From Oscillospiraceae bacterium (GTDB lineage Bacteria > Bacillota > Clostridia > Oscillospirales > Ruminococcaceae), in assembly GCA_017847995.1 (NCBI GenBank), contig JAGAPB010000039.1, forward strand, positions 1 to 43,891: DNA of 43,891 nucleotides, in the 5' to 3' direction. The position numbers were made by a program, and so were the translations under genes. The notes beneath the pieces were generated by a model. That model was not told the origin of the DNA. It did no database searches and worked only from the letters and a program-made list of their open reading frames with translations. Of the stretch, positions 24,141-33,050 are shown piece after piece (the first letter of the stretch is position 1; each line of letters opens with the position of its first letter).

Positions 24141-25082
24141 TTACTTTTTGGCTGGTTTGCTGTTTCGCTCCCAAAACACCCCATCCTCATACCCCTGGAT
24201 GGACCTGTCCTGTTCGGCCCTTTCCAACCGGGCCTGGGCCAGGGCGCAGTACTGGGCCTCCCGTTCTATGGCAAGGAAGTGCCGTTCCAGCTTTTTGGCA
24301 GTTACGGCGGTGCTGCCCACCCCGCCAAAGGGGTCCAGCACCACATCCCCCGGGTCAGAGCTGGCCAAAATCAGCTTTGCCAACAGCTTTTCCGGCTTTT
24401 GGGTGGGATGGTCGGTGTTTTCGGGCATGGACCAATAGGGCACGGTGATATCATCCCAGAAGTTGGAGGGGGCGGTATCACGGAACCTTCCGTGGGCCGT
24501 TTCTTCCCAATCTTTGGGGACACCATCGGCGCGGTAGGGCGCGATCACCCGGCGGCGCAGGCGCACCGCATCGGCGTGGAAGGTATATTCCTTGGCGTCG
24601 GCTGTGGCAAACCAGATGTCCTCCATGGAATTTTTATAGTTGGCGGCGGCACCCCGGCCCTTTTCCCGCTGCCAGGTGATGCGGTTGCGCAGGGTAAAGT
24701 ATTCCCCCAGCACCGCCCCAATGACCATGCTGCTGCGCCAGTCACAGCAAACATAGACGGTAGCGTGGGGCTTCAGGGTATGGCGCACCGCCTCGATCCA
24801 GCGGCGGGTAAAGGCTTCATATTCCCCGGCATCGGTTTGGCGGAACCGGCGGCTGCCATACTGTTTGGTCAGGTTATAGGGGGGGTCAACGATAAGCAGA
24901 TCTACAAAATGGTCGGGGAGCTTTTCCATCAGTTCAAAGGCGTCCCCCATCAGCACCCCGTCCATCAAATCGGAAAGGGATATCCCATCCCGCCAAGCAA
25001 GGCAGCGCCGCAGCATCTGCTGTTCCTGCTCATTGGTCAGGCTCAGGGTTCGGTTTTGGGGCGCGCGTTGTTTTTCAGCCAT
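24141..25082 (-). CDS. Orphan beta-class adenine-specific DNA methyltransferase
   Basis: 313 residues. Catalytic motif DPPY at 66-69 (VDPPYNL) comes before the SAM-binding motif DPFGGVGST (250-258), the order of beta-class N6-adenine or N4-cytosine enzymes. HPTQKP (225-230) lies just before motif I as in Dam/CcrM-type relatives. The target-recognition region lies in between (about 100-220). There is no restriction enzyme next to it, so it probably has an epigenetic or housekeeping role. The ATG at 25082 overlaps the end of the deoxyinosine glycosylase gene by 8 bases. The longer frame upstream of this start is a shadow of that gene. Recognition sequence unknown. Confidence 0.88.
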   Translation of the reverse strand: MAEKQRAPQNRTLSLTNEQEQQMLRRCLAWRDGISLSDLMDGVLMGDAFELMEKLPDHFVDLLIVDPPYNLTKQYGSRRFRQTDAGEYEAFTRRWIEAVRHTLKPHATVYVCCDWRSSMVIGAVLGEYFTLRNRITWQREKGRGAAANYKNSMEDIWFATADAKEYTFHADAVRLRRRVIAPYRADGVPKDWEETAHGRFRDTAPSNFWDDITVPYWSMPENTDHPTQKPEKLLAKLILASSDPGDVVLDPFGGVGSTAVTAKKLERHFLAIEREAQYCALAQARLERAEQDRSIQGYEDGVFWERNSKPAKK

Positions 25083-25593
25083 ACATTTCACCCTTTGTTT
25101 CAAGGTAATCCAGCATCCGACCATAGGCGTCCAGCAGTTCCTGTGTGTCAACACGGCAGTTGGCGGGGCTGGTGCTGGGCAGTTGGATATCCTCCACCCC
25201 GGTGCGGGGCAGGCAATAGCGTCGGTAGAGTTGGTGGGCCTTGCCCCCGGTGGTGAACACCGCGGCAATGGGCGCCGCCTGAAAAATGGGGCGCAGGTCG
25301 TTGGCCACCGGCTGGCGGATGGAGGAATCCTCCGCCCCGGCAATGGTGCAGCTTGCCAGCACATCCCACAGGGCAATGCCGCGGCGCAGCAGCAGGCTGC
25401 GTTTTTCTTCCGGCGTGGCGGGCAGCGGTTCGCCCAGCAGGTGGGCCACCACCGGCCAAAAGCGGTTGCGGGGATGGGAATAGTAAAACCCATTCTGCCG
25501 GGAAGCCGGCGAGGGCATGGTCCCCAGCACCAGAATACGGCTGTTTTGGTCATACACCGGCGCAAAGGCGTGGCTTACCAGTTCCGCTTTCAT
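25075..25593 (-). CDS. DNA-deoxyinosine glycosylase (UDG superfamily)
   Basis: 172 residues. Base-excision repair enzyme that removes hypoxanthine (deaminated adenine), with possible uracil activity. Seen: VLGTMPSPASR and YYSHPRNRFWPVV, the two N-terminal motifs of the deoxyinosine/Mug-like branch, WDVLASC, and the C-terminal LPSTSPANCR in place of the UDG HPSP loop. AAGGAG precedes the ATG. It lies 10 bases after the radical SAM gene and overlaps the methyltransferase start. A pairing of adenine methylation with removal of deaminated adenine may not be accidental. Confidence 0.87.
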   Translation of the reverse strand: MKAELVSHAFAPVYDQNSRILVLGTMPSPASRQNGFYYSHPRNRFWPVVAHLLGEPLPATPEEKRSLLLRRGIALWDVLASCTIAGAEDSSIRQPVANDLRPIFQAAPIAAVFTTGGKAHQLYRRYCLPRTGVEDIQLPSTSPANCRVDTQELLDAYGRMLDYLETKGEMYG

Positions 25594-25603
25594 ATCCTTC
25601 TCC

Positions 25604-26497
25604 TTATACCCCGGTCAGGTCAAAATCGGGGGTGTATTCTTCCTTGGCCGAGCTGCGTTCCTGCTGAAAGCCCTCAAAGCCCAGCTCCTGGGCGTATTCA
25701 CACACCCGGCGGTATTCATAGCTGCTGACCCGGCGGTTCAGTTCTGGGTAGGTTTCATCCCGGCGGTAGGGGGTGTATTGGCTCATCAGACTCAGCAGAA
25801 AATGCTGTTTTTGCCGCAGGTTTGCCAATTCCTCCAGTACCCGGAAGGAATCCTGCATGCCGCCCGGCATCACCAAATGACGCACAATGACCCCACGGCG
25901 CATCATGCCGTTTTGGTCAAACTCCGGGTCGCCTTCCTGGCGCAGCATTTCGGCAATGGCGGCAAAGGCAACCTCGGGGTAGTTGGCAGCGTTGGAATAA
26001 TCTCCGGCCCGTTTGGGGTCGGCATATTTGGCGTCTGGCAGCCAGATGTCCACATACCCTTCCAGCATCCGCAGGGTCTCCACCCTTTCATAGCCGCCGG
26101 TATTATAAACCACCGGAATTTTCAGCTCCGGTTTGGCCAGGTCCAGCGCCTCAATAATTTGAGGCACATACTGGGTGGGGCTTACCAGGTTGACGTTGTT
26201 GGCCCCCTGCTGCTGCAGCTCCAAAAAAATTTCGGCCAGGCGTTGCACCGAAATATCTTTGCCGAAGCACCGGGCGCTGATGTCATGGTTCTGGCAGAAG
26301 CGGCACCCCAACGGGCAGCCCGAAAAGAAAACCGTTCCGCTGCCCGTCTGCCCGCTGATGCAGGGCTCTTCCCAAAAATGCAGGGCGGCACGGGCCACCC
26401 GCAGGCTTTTTTCGGCACCGCACAGGCCCCGGTGCCCGCTTTGGCGTACTGCACCGCATTCCCGCGGGCACAGCCGGCATTGCTCCAAATAGCTCAT
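25604..26497 (-). CDS. PflA-like radical SAM enzyme
   Basis: 297 residues. A Cys-rich N terminus (C7xxC10xxxC14, C26) precedes the radical SAM cluster motif C61PLGC65RFC68 in GCPLGCRFCQN. The rest is a TIM-barrel: NNVNLVSPTQYVPQI, VVYNTGGYE, VDIWLPDAKY, IVRHLVMPGG. This is the PflA/PflX-related group of anaerobic radical SAM proteins, whose substrates are largely undefined; activation of a glycyl radical enzyme is possible, but none is in the window. The start at 26497 follows the SDR stop by one base; the longer open frame adds 26 residues read from within the SDR gene. Confidence 0.87.
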   Translation of the reverse strand: MSYLEQCRLCPRECGAVRQSGHRGLCGAEKSLRVARAALHFWEEPCISGQTGSGTVFFSGCPLGCRFCQNHDISARCFGKDISVQRLAEIFLELQQQGANNVNLVSPTQYVPQIIEALDLAKPELKIPVVYNTGGYERVETLRMLEGYVDIWLPDAKYADPKRAGDYSNAANYPEVAFAAIAEMLRQEGDPEFDQNGMMRRGVIVRHLVMPGGMQDSFRVLEELANLRQKQHFLLSLMSQYTPYRRDETYPELNRRVSSYEYRRVCEYAQELGFEGFQQERSSAKEEYTPDFDLTGV

Positions 26498-26498
26498 C

Positions 26499-27254
26499 TT
26501 ACTTTCCACCCTTTTTGCTTTGCAGGTGATACACCACACGGGCAACCAGCGCCGCCGGAAGCATCCCCGCGCCAAAACCCGCCAGCTTCATAAGGGTGCT
26601 GGGCAGAATGACCGCCTTTCCCTGCAAGGTTTTTTTGATGGCATATTCGGCCACCTGGCGGCTGTTCAGCCCCGCCAGATTAAACTTGACATCGGCTACC
26701 TGGTTGAATTCGGTATCCACCGGGCCGGGACACAGAGCCGAAACCACCACTTTGCTGCCGCGGCGGCGCAGTTCTTCCCGCAGGGCAAGGCTCAGACGCA
26801 GCACATAAGCCTTGGTGGCATAATAGGTGGCCATCAAAGGACCGGGGGCAAACCCGGCGATGGAGGCCACATTGAGGATGCGTCCGCGGTCACGGGCCAC
26901 AAAATCCTTCAAAAAGAGCTTGGTCAGGATATGCACCGCCTTGATGTTCAGGTCGATCATGGCCTCTTCCCGCTCCAGTTCGGTGTCGGTAAACTCTCCA
27001 AACAGGCCGAAGCCTGCGTTGTTGACCAGCATATCCACGCCGTCTTCTTTGGTCTGCTCGTACAGCCGACGGCAAGCGGCGGGGTCGCCCAGGTCGGCGG
27101 AAATGACACGGCAAGCCGTGGGTAAACTTTCGGCCAGCTCTTCCAGCAAATTGGTGCGGCGGGCAACCAAAATCAGTTCCCAGCCCTGCTCGGCCAGAAC
27201 ATGGGCCATATCCCTGCCAATACCGCTGCTTGCTCCGGTGATCAATGCTTTCAT
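26499..27254 (-). CDS. Short-chain dehydrogenase/reductase (SDR)
   Basis: 251 residues, classical SDR: nucleotide motif ITGASSGIGRDMA, D-LG..A for NADP preference near VARRTNLL, NNAG (LVNNAGFG), catalytic Ser in NVASIAG, and YYATKAY with the YxxxK pair. It ends with a hydrophobic stretch (LMKLAGFGAGMLPAALVARVVY), typical of the DltE-like/YqjQ SDR type that associates with membranes. GGAGG precedes the ATG. First gene of a four-gene minus-strand run. Substrate unknown. Confidence 0.93.
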   Translation of the reverse strand: MKALITGASSGIGRDMAHVLAEQGWELILVARRTNLLEELAESLPTACRVISADLGDPAACRRLYEQTKEDGVDMLVNNAGFGLFGEFTDTELEREEAMIDLNIKAVHILTKLFLKDFVARDRGRILNVASIAGFAPGPLMATYYATKAYVLRLSLALREELRRRGSKVVVSALCPGPVDTEFNQVADVKFNLAGLNSRQVAEYAIKKTLQGKAVILPSTLMKLAGFGAGMLPAALVARVVYHLQSKKGGK

Positions 27255-27289
27255 GGAGTTCCTCCCTGTTTGCGGTTTTCTCTGCTGTC

Positions 27290-27298
27290 ATTATACCA
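27290..27298 (-). promoter_or_regulatory. Extended -10 promoter of the SDR operon
   Basis: On the minus strand TGGTATAAT, that is TG-N-TATAAT, with a poor -35 (TTGTTG at 18 bases). It drives SDR, radical SAM, glycosylase and methyltransferase. Confidence 0.65.
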
Positions 27299-27373
27299 AA
27301 TTCCACCCCCGGGCAACAACCATCCCAAGGCAAAAGAAACGCCTTTTTGCCCCACAAAACCCTTCATGAATCG

Positions 27374-27402
27374 TTGTTCCAGCCCTCCGATTGTGGTAAA
27401 AT
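27374..27402 (+). promoter_or_regulatory. Promoter of rlmA
   Basis: TTGTTC (27374-27379), 17 bases, TAAAAT (27397-27402). The leader is only about 20 bases, and the ribosome site AGGAGG lies at 27415-27420. Confidence 0.65.
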
Positions 27403-27428
27403 AAAAAGGTTAAGAGGAGGTGCCCGTT

Positions 27429-28262
27429 TTGAGCATTCTGTGCTGTCCCGTTTGCCGCAGCCCGCTGCAGCGGCTGGATAAACTTTACCGCTGCCCCAAA
27501 GGCCACAGCTTTGACCGCGCTGCCAAGGGGTATGTCAATCTGCTGCTTTCCCACGAAATGAACAGCAAGACCCCCGGCGACAGCCCCGAAATGGTTCGGG
27601 CACGCACCGCCTTTTTGGATGGTGGCTACTACTCCTGTTTGCGCCGGGGTTTGGCCGATCTCTGCCTGAAACTTCTTGGTCAAAATGGCCAAAAAACTCC
27701 TTCTGTTATTGACACAGGCTGCGGCGAGGGGTATTATACTTTAGGTATCTATGAAACCCTTTGCCAAAGCGGTTTTTCGCCCAAAATGGCGGGCATCGAC
27801 CTTTCCAAGGCGGCGCTGAAGCACGCCTCCGGCCGCTGCCGCGAAATTGAATATGCCATTGCCAGTTTGTTCCACCTTCCGGCGGCTGACGGCAGCGTTC
27901 AGCTCATCACCGATGTGTTCGCCCCAGTGGCGCCCCAGGAGTTTGCCCGGGTGCTGGCCCCCGGCGGATATGTGGTAGTGGCCGCCCCCGGTGTGGACCA
28001 TCTTTGGGGAATGAAGCAGGTAGTGTACCAAAATCCCTATGCCAACGACGACCTGCCGCCCGAAATGCCGGGCTTCACCCTGGTGGAAAAGATGGAGGTA
28101 AACGACAACATTGTGGTTCCCCACCAGCGCATCCCCGACCTTTTTGCCATGACCCCCTATTTTTGGAAAAGTCCCCGGGAAGGCACGGCAAAGCTGATGG
28201 AACTGGAGGAACTGAAGACCCCCATCTCCTTTAGTTTGTTTGTATTTCAAAAGAATTCATAA
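27429..28262 (+). CDS. rlmA: 23S rRNA (guanine-N1-)-methyltransferase RlmA-type
   Basis: 277 residues. The N-terminal zinc ribbon has LCCPVC...[10 protein letters not shown], followed by [10 protein letters not shown] as in RlmA(I)/(II), then a SAM fold with motif [13 protein letters not shown] and [15 protein letters not shown]. RlmA methylates G745 or G748 in 23S rRNA helix 35; RlmA(II) activity influences macrolide response. The start is TTG 27429, 8 bases after AGGAGG; a GTG nine bases upstream would lie in that site. Confidence 0.88.
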   Translation: MSILCCPVCRSPLQRLDKLYRCPKGHSFDRAAKGYVNLLLSHEMNSKTPGDSPEMVRARTAFLDGGYYSCLRRGLADLCLKLLGQNGQKTPSVIDTGCGEGYYTLGIYETLCQSGFSPKMAGIDLSKAALKHASGRCREIEYAIASLFHLPAADGSVQLITDVFAPVAPQEFARVLAPGGYVVVAAPGVDHLWGMKQVVYQNPYANDDLPPEMPGFTLVEKMEVNDNIVVPHQRIPDLFAMTPYFWKSPREGTAKLMELEELKTPISFSLFVFQKNS

Positions 28263-28294
28263 TATATCGACTGCCCACAGGGCGGGAAGGAAGT

Positions 28295-30121
28295 TTGAAG
28301 TTGAAACGAGAAGATTTGCGTAACATTGCCATTATTGCCCACGTTGACCACGGCAAAACCACCCTGGTCGACGGACTGATGAGCCAGTGCGGTACCTTCC
28401 GCGAAAACCAGGCTGTGCAGGACCGTGTGATGGACTCCGGAGACCTGGAACGGGAAAGAGGCATCACCATCCTGGCCAAAAATGCCTCCTGCGTTTACAA
28501 GGATATCAAAATCAACATTGTTGACACCCCCGGCCACGCCGACTTTGGCGGCGAAGTAGAGCGTGTTCTGAAGATGGTAAACGGCGTTCTGCTGCTGGTT
28601 GACGCAGCCGAAGGCCCCATGCCCCAGACCCGCTTTGTTCTTTCCCGCGCTCTGGAGCTTGGTCACCGTGTCATCGTTGTTGTCAACAAGATCGACCGCC
28701 CTGATGCCCGCATCAAGGAGGTTATCGACGAGATTCTGGAGCTGCTGATGGACCTGGGTGCCACCGACGAACAGTTGGACAGCCCCATGCTGTTCTGCTC
28801 CGGCCGCGCCGGCACCGCCTCCTACTCCCCCGATGCCGCCGGCACCGACCTGGTTCCCCTGCTGGATACCATCCTGGACTACATCGAAGCCCCCGAAGGG
28901 GACGAGACCGCACCCCTGGGCGTGCTGGTTTCCTGCATCGACTACAACGAGTATGTGGGCCGCATCGGCATCGGCCGCATCGAACGGGGCCAGATGAAGG
29001 TCGGCCAGGAAATTGCCATCTGCGACTATCACCGCGAAGACGTAAAGGGCAGGTCCAGAATCACCGCCATCTATCAGTTTGACGGCGTAAAGCGCAGTCC
29101 CGTTGATGTTGCCAATGTGGGCGACATTGTATCCTTCTCGGGCATCGAAAACGTAAACATCGGCAACACCGTATGTGACCCCAACGCCATCGAGCCCCTG
29201 CCCTTTGTAAAGATCTCGGAACCCACCGTTGAAATGACCTTCTCGGTCAACAACAGCCCCTTTGCCGGACGGGAAGGCAAATTCGTCACCTCCCGCCAGC
29301 TCCGCGAACGCCTCTTCCGCGAACTGCTGCGCGACGTTTCGCTGCAGGTACACGAAACCGACTCGGCCGATTCCTTCCAGGTAATGGGCCGCGGCGAAAT
29401 GCACCTCTCCATCCTGATTGAAACCATGCGCCGTGAAGGCTATGAATTCCAGGTAAGCACCCCCCACGCTCTGCTGAAGAAGGTGGACGGCCAGCTCCAG
29501 GAACCCTATGAAGAACTGGTTGTGGACGTTCCCGAAGAGTGGATGGGCAGCGTTATGGAAAAAATGGGCGCCCGCAAGGGTGAACTGCAGTCCATGGTGC
29601 CCCAGGGCAACCGCATGAAGCTGGAATTCATCATCCCCTCCCGCGGCCTGTTCGGCTACCGCAGCGAGTTCATGACCGACACCCGCGGCGAAGGCATTCT
29701 GAACACCGTGTTCCACGGATACGGCGAATACCGCGGCGACATTGTGCGCCGCAGCACCGGTTCGCTGATCGCCCACGAAACCGGCGAAGCCGTGACCTAC
29801 GGCCTCTTCAACGCCCAGGACCGCGGCCAGATGTTCATTGGCGCCGGCGTTCCCGTTTACGCCGGCATGGTGGTCGGCTCCTCCCCCAAGGCCGAGGATA
29901 TTGTGGTAAACGTCTGCAAAAAGAAGCACATCACCAATATGCGCGCCTCCGGCAGCAATGAAGCCCTGCGTCTGGTTCCTCCCCGCATCATGTCGCTGGA
30001 AGAATGCCTGGAATTCCTGGCCGAAGATGAACTGCTGGAAGTTACCCCCAAGAGCCTGCGCATCCGCAAGTCCGAACTGGACCATGCCCAGCGCATGAAA
30101 GCCCTGAAGGGCAACAAATAA
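28295..30121 (+). CDS. typA: Translational GTPase TypA/BipA
   Basis: Ribosome-associated GTPase for late 50S assembly and stress or cold adaptation. 608 residues, standard. AHVDHGKTT (G1), ERERGITI (switch), [15 protein letters not shown] (G3), NKIDRPDAR (G4), then domain II, EF-G domain III and V equivalents, and the TypA-specific C-terminal domain ([21 protein letters not shown]). The likely start is TTG 28295 (or TTG 28301), with GGAAGG just upstream. It follows rlmA by 32 bases and probably shares its transcript; both act on the ribosome. Confidence 0.96.
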   Translation: MKLKREDLRNIAIIAHVDHGKTTLVDGLMSQCGTFRENQAVQDRVMDSGDLERERGITILAKNASCVYKDIKINIVDTPGHADFGGEVERVLKMVNGVLLLVDAAEGPMPQTRFVLSRALELGHRVIVVVNKIDRPDARIKEVIDEILELLMDLGATDEQLDSPMLFCSGRAGTASYSPDAAGTDLVPLLDTILDYIEAPEGDETAPLGVLVSCIDYNEYVGRIGIGRIERGQMKVGQEIAICDYHREDVKGRSRITAIYQFDGVKRSPVDVANVGDIVSFSGIENVNIGNTVCDPNAIEPLPFVKISEPTVEMTFSVNNSPFAGREGKFVTSRQLRERLFRELLRDVSLQVHETDSADSFQVMGRGEMHLSILIETMRREGYEFQVSTPHALLKKVDGQLQEPYEELVVDVPEEWMGSVMEKMGARKGELQSMVPQGNRMKLEFIIPSRGLFGYRSEFMTDTRGEGILNTVFHGYGEYRGDIVRRSTGSLIAHETGEAVTYGLFNAQDRGQMFIGAGVPVYAGMVVGSSPKAEDIVVNVCKKKHITNMRASGSNEALRLVPPRIMSLEECLEFLAEDELLEVTPKSLRIRKSELDHAQRMKALKGNK

Positions 30122-30137
30122 CCCCCACAAAGCACAA

Positions 30138-30172
30138 AAAGGACCATCCTTCCGGATGGTCCTTCTTTTATT
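30138..30172 (+). terminator. Terminator of typA
   Basis: AAGGACCATCC and GGATGGTCCTT stem around TTCC, then CTTTTATT. It lies against the end of a convergent minus-strand gene and may serve both. Confidence 0.9.
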
Positions 30173-30515
30173 ACTTTTTCAGTTGATAGCTGTTGTCGTC
30201 CACCTTTTCGATGTAAAGCTGATCCAACAGAAAGTCAATGACCCGGGGAGCAAATTCCGCTCCGTTTTGCACCTTCAGCTTGTTTTTGGACCAGGCCTGA
30301 CCAACGGTCAAGCCCTCAATCAATTCGGCAACCTGTTCGGCGGTGATGGTGGGCTGCTTTTTCAGTTCCTTCACCACCCGGCTGCCGCAGGCCGAAAGCA
30401 GTTTTTTCCCCATGTCCTGCTGCTGGTTTACCGATTTGCGCAGGCCCCATACATAAAGGATGGCGGTGATGAAGGCAACGGCTATGATTCCAATGATGAT
30501 CTGTGGTGTGGTCAT
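30171..30515 (-). CDS. Small membrane-anchored protein, partner of the PqqD-like gene
   Basis: 114 residues, unrecognised. One N-terminal membrane segment (about 5-24), a charged linker, then a helical domain ITAEQVAELIEGLTVGQAWS ending in PRVIDFLLDQLYIEKVDDNS, whose final helix plus beta hairpin resembles a winged-helix unit (weak). The start codon overlaps the stop of the PqqD-like gene (ATGA), so the two are translationally coupled and probably work together. No enzyme motifs. Confidence 0.7.
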   Translation of the reverse strand: MTTPQIIIGIIAVAFITAILYVWGLRKSVNQQQDMGKKLLSACGSRVVKELKKQPTITAEQVAELIEGLTVGQAWSKNKLKVQNGAEFAPRVIDFLLDQLYIEKVDDNSYQLKK

Positions 30516-30871
30516 TTGGGCATCTTATCCTTTCCCTGGAAGTAGATGAACCTGTTGTTGCGCAAAATCTGCATATACTTGATCAGGCGGGCATAGAGGG
30601 GGGGATCCTCTTCGGGGAACTTTTCCTTTACCAGGAGGGCAATGTCACCAATGGTGCGCTTGCCGTCAATTTGTTGGAACACAAAGCTGCCCTGTTCATC
30701 CAGGTCGATGTGGCTGACCCGGGGGCGGTCAAAAAACTTTTGGGCAATGGCGGCATAAAAGCCCTTGTGCACCATGTGAACGGTCACTTTGCCATCCTCT
30801 TTCACATCCCAGCCGTTGCGGGAGGAGATAACCGGTACATAATCCAAATAGTTTTCCTGCTTTTTTGCCAT
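30512..30871 (-). CDS. PqqD family (RRE-type) protein
   Basis: 119 residues. The core GWDVKEDGKVTVHMVHKGFY, FFDRPRVSHIDLDEQGSFVF, QQIDGKRTIGDIALLVKEKF and the C-terminal helix RLIKYMQILRNNRFIYF follow the PqqD fold, the RiPP recognition element that presents a precursor peptide to a radical SAM or other modifying enzyme. No precursor or modifying enzyme lies next to it; the only radical SAM gene in the window is 4 kb away in a different operon. AGGAGGG precedes the ATG. It could act in a protein-recognition role outside RiPP synthesis. Confidence 0.83.
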   Translation of the reverse strand: MAKKQENYLDYVPVISSRNGWDVKEDGKVTVHMVHKGFYAAIAQKFFDRPRVSHIDLDEQGSFVFQQIDGKRTIGDIALLVKEKFPEEDPPLYARLIKYMQILRNNRFIYFQGKDKMPK

Positions 30872-30889
30872 GGAATTCCCTCCTGTTTA

Positions 30890-30934
30890 TAAAACTGGGC
30901 TATATACCAAAGGATATAGCCCAGTTTTGTTTTT
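30890..30934. terminator. Strong hairpin terminator between the OPT gene and the PqqD-like gene
   Basis: AAAACTGGGCTATAT and ATATAGCCCAGTTTT form a 15-bp stem with an 8-base loop. The plus side has TTTTGTTTTTT, the minus side TTTTATAAA. It should end OPT transcription, leaving the PqqD pair dependent on read-through or a promoter within 30872-30951 that I cannot place with confidence. Confidence 0.85.
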
Positions 30935-30951
30935 TGCAATATATGGGATGC

Positions 30952-32871
30952 TTAGTTCTTGCTGGCCTTGGCGCCGCGGTTGGCAAAAAGGATGATGGAA
31001 GCCAGCAGCAAAGCAAATGCCATCAGGCCACCAATGTTGCCCAAGCTGAACTTTTCGGACAGATTGATGAGTTCGCCAACATTGGCATCGCCGACCTTGA
31101 TAACAGCCAGAACAGCCAGAATGATGCCAACAATGCCTTCGCCTGCGATCAGGCCGGAGGTGTACAGAACACCCGACTGCACGCAGTCGTTCTTGGCCTT
31201 CTCAGAAGAGTACTTGCGCTTTTCCAAGAACCAGCGAACCAGACCGCCGCACATGATACCGGCGTTCAGGTGGAAGGGCAGGTAAACGCCGATGGCAATG
31301 GGCAGAACGGGCAGGCCCAGGATCTCGATGACAACGGCGATGAATACGCCGATGAACACCAGCGACCAGGGCAGGTTGCCGCCCATTACGCCTTCAATAA
31401 CCATCTTCATCATCATGGCCTGGGGTGCACCCAGTTCTTCGGAACCGAAGCCCCAGGCAGCGTTCAGCAGGTACATGATGGCACCGATGGCGATGGCAGA
31501 AACCACAACGCCGATCAGTTCACCGTACTGCTGCTTCTTGGGGGTTGCACCCAGCAGGAAGCCGGTCTTCAGGTCTTGGGAGGTGTCGCCGGCAATGGCG
31601 GCGATGATGCAGATGACCGAACCGATGGCAATGGCGCCGGTCATACCGGCTGCGCCGGTGCTGCCGCTGGCCTTCAGCAGGATGGTGGCGATCAGCAGGG
31701 TGGCAATGGCCATGCCCGAAACGGGGTTGTTGGAGGAGCCGATCAGGCCAACCATACGGGAAGAAACAGTGGCACAGAAGAAGCCAAAGATCAGGATGAT
31801 GATGGCGCCCAGGGGGCTTACGGGAATGCTGGGATAGAGCCACATGAACAGAGCAACGATCAGGCAGGTGATCAGAACGACCTTCATGGAGATGTTCTGG
31901 TTGGTGCGCAGGCTGCTGTCCTGGCCGCCCTTGCCGTAATCCTTAAAAGCGGCCTTGAAGGCGCCAACGATCATGGGCAGGCTCTTGACCAGGCTGATGA
32001 TGCCGCCTGCTGCCAGGGCGCCTGCACCGATGTAACGGATGAAGGTGCTCCACAGGCTCCAGGTGCCGCCGTCGGCCCACAGTTCGGCAACGGTTGCGGT
32101 GGCGGGATAGATGACCAGGTCGCTGCCAAACAGAGCGATCAGGGGCATGATGACAAACCAGGCAATGGTACTGCCTGCAAACATATAGGAAGATACGCGG
32201 GGGCCGCAGATGTAGCCAACACCGGCCAGGGCGGGCAGAACGTCAACGCCTGCGCCGGAACCCTTGTAGGCATGGATGGTGTAGTCCACTTCGCTGGGGA
32301 AAATCTTAAGGCCATCGGTGATGAACTTGTAAACAGCAGCAATGCCCAAACCGGAAAATACGATGGTGGACTTTTCGCCGCCTTCTTCGCCGGCCATCAG
32401 AACTTCGGCACAGGCCTGTCCTTCGGGATAGCCCAGCACGCCGTGTTCCTTAACGATCAGGGCGTCGCGCAGGGGGATCATCATCATAATACCCAAAACA
32501 CCACCACACAGGGTGATCAGGCCGATTTCGACCATGGAGGGCATATCGCAGATGCCTTCGGCTGCCCACATAAACAGGGCGGGAATGGTGAAGATGGCAC
32601 CGGCAGCCAGCGATTCGCCGGCAGAGCCAATGGTCTGCACCACATTGTTTTCCAGAATGGAATCACGCTTGAAAATTTTGCGGATGATACCCATGGAGAT
32701 AACAGCCGCAGGGATGGAGGCCGAAACGGTCATGCCGACACGCAGGCCCAAATAAGCATTCGCTGCACCAAAAATAACTGCCAAAAGAGCACCCAAAATG
32801 ATGGAGAAGGCAGTAAATTCGGGAACGACTTTGTCCGCCGGAACAAACGGCTGGAACTTTTTCTCTTCCAC
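30952..32871 (-). CDS. OPT family oligopeptide transporter
   Basis: 639 residues with about 14-16 hydrophobic segments. The N-terminal ILGALLAVIFGAANAYLGLR with VGMTVSASIPAAVISM, followed by NNVVQTIGSAGESLAAGAIF, are the bacterial OPT/YSL (PF03169) signatures. Such proteins import di/tri/oligopeptides or metal chelates with protons. The start is GTG at 32871 with AGGAG upstream. It has the best promoter in the window, so high expression is likely. Single-gene unit; substrate not predictable. Confidence 0.93.
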   Translation of the reverse strand: MEEKKFQPFVPADKVVPEFTAFSIILGALLAVIFGAANAYLGLRVGMTVSASIPAAVISMGIIRKIFKRDSILENNVVQTIGSAGESLAAGAIFTIPALFMWAAEGICDMPSMVEIGLITLCGGVLGIMMMIPLRDALIVKEHGVLGYPEGQACAEVLMAGEEGGEKSTIVFSGLGIAAVYKFITDGLKIFPSEVDYTIHAYKGSGAGVDVLPALAGVGYICGPRVSSYMFAGSTIAWFVIMPLIALFGSDLVIYPATATVAELWADGGTWSLWSTFIRYIGAGALAAGGIISLVKSLPMIVGAFKAAFKDYGKGGQDSSLRTNQNISMKVVLITCLIVALFMWLYPSIPVSPLGAIIILIFGFFCATVSSRMVGLIGSSNNPVSGMAIATLLIATILLKASGSTGAAGMTGAIAIGSVICIIAAIAGDTSQDLKTGFLLGATPKKQQYGELIGVVVSAIAIGAIMYLLNAAWGFGSEELGAPQAMMMKMVIEGVMGGNLPWSLVFIGVFIAVVIEILGLPVLPIAIGVYLPFHLNAGIMCGGLVRWFLEKRKYSSEKAKNDCVQSGVLYTSGLIAGEGIVGIILAVLAVIKVGDANVGELINLSEKFSLGNIGGLMAFALLLASIILFANRGAKASKN

Positions 32872-32943
32872 TTTTTTCTCTCCTCTTGTGTTTGATTTTT
32901 TGGCTCAGAACCGTATTTTTCCCAGCCAAACACATACTATTTT

Positions 32944-32972
32944 ATTATATTGTTTTAGTCTGCTAATGTCAA
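32944..32972 (-). promoter_or_regulatory. Perfect-consensus sigma-A promoter of the OPT gene
   Basis: On the minus strand TTGACA (32967-32972), exactly 17 bases, TATAAT (32944-32949). Transcription should start near 32937 with a leader of about 66 bases. Confidence 0.9.
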
Positions 32973-33004
32973 GAAAACCCGGCTTTTTCAGCTCTTTTTT
33001 CGCC

Positions 33005-33046
33005 AAAAAACGAACCATCCCGCAACAAACAGGATGGTTCGTTTTT
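33005..33046 (-). terminator. Terminator of the TrpXYZ-type ABC operon
   Basis: CGAACCATCC and GGATGGTTCG stem with an 11-base loop, flanked by A6 and T5 so that it works in the minus direction just after the ATPase stop. Confidence 0.9.
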
Positions 33047-33050
33047 GTGG

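Noticed and set aside
25083..25565. N-terminal extension of the DNA methyltransferase
   Set aside because: The open frame continues upstream but gives a Cys/Pro/Arg-rich translation that is an out-of-frame reading of the deoxyinosine glycosylase gene. The methyltransferase starts at 25082.
25604..30871. RiPP cluster joining the radical SAM enzyme and the PqqD-like protein
   Set aside because: They lie in separate operons 4 kb apart with rlmA and typA between them on the other strand. The radical SAM enzyme lacks a SPASM domain and is of the PflA-like group.
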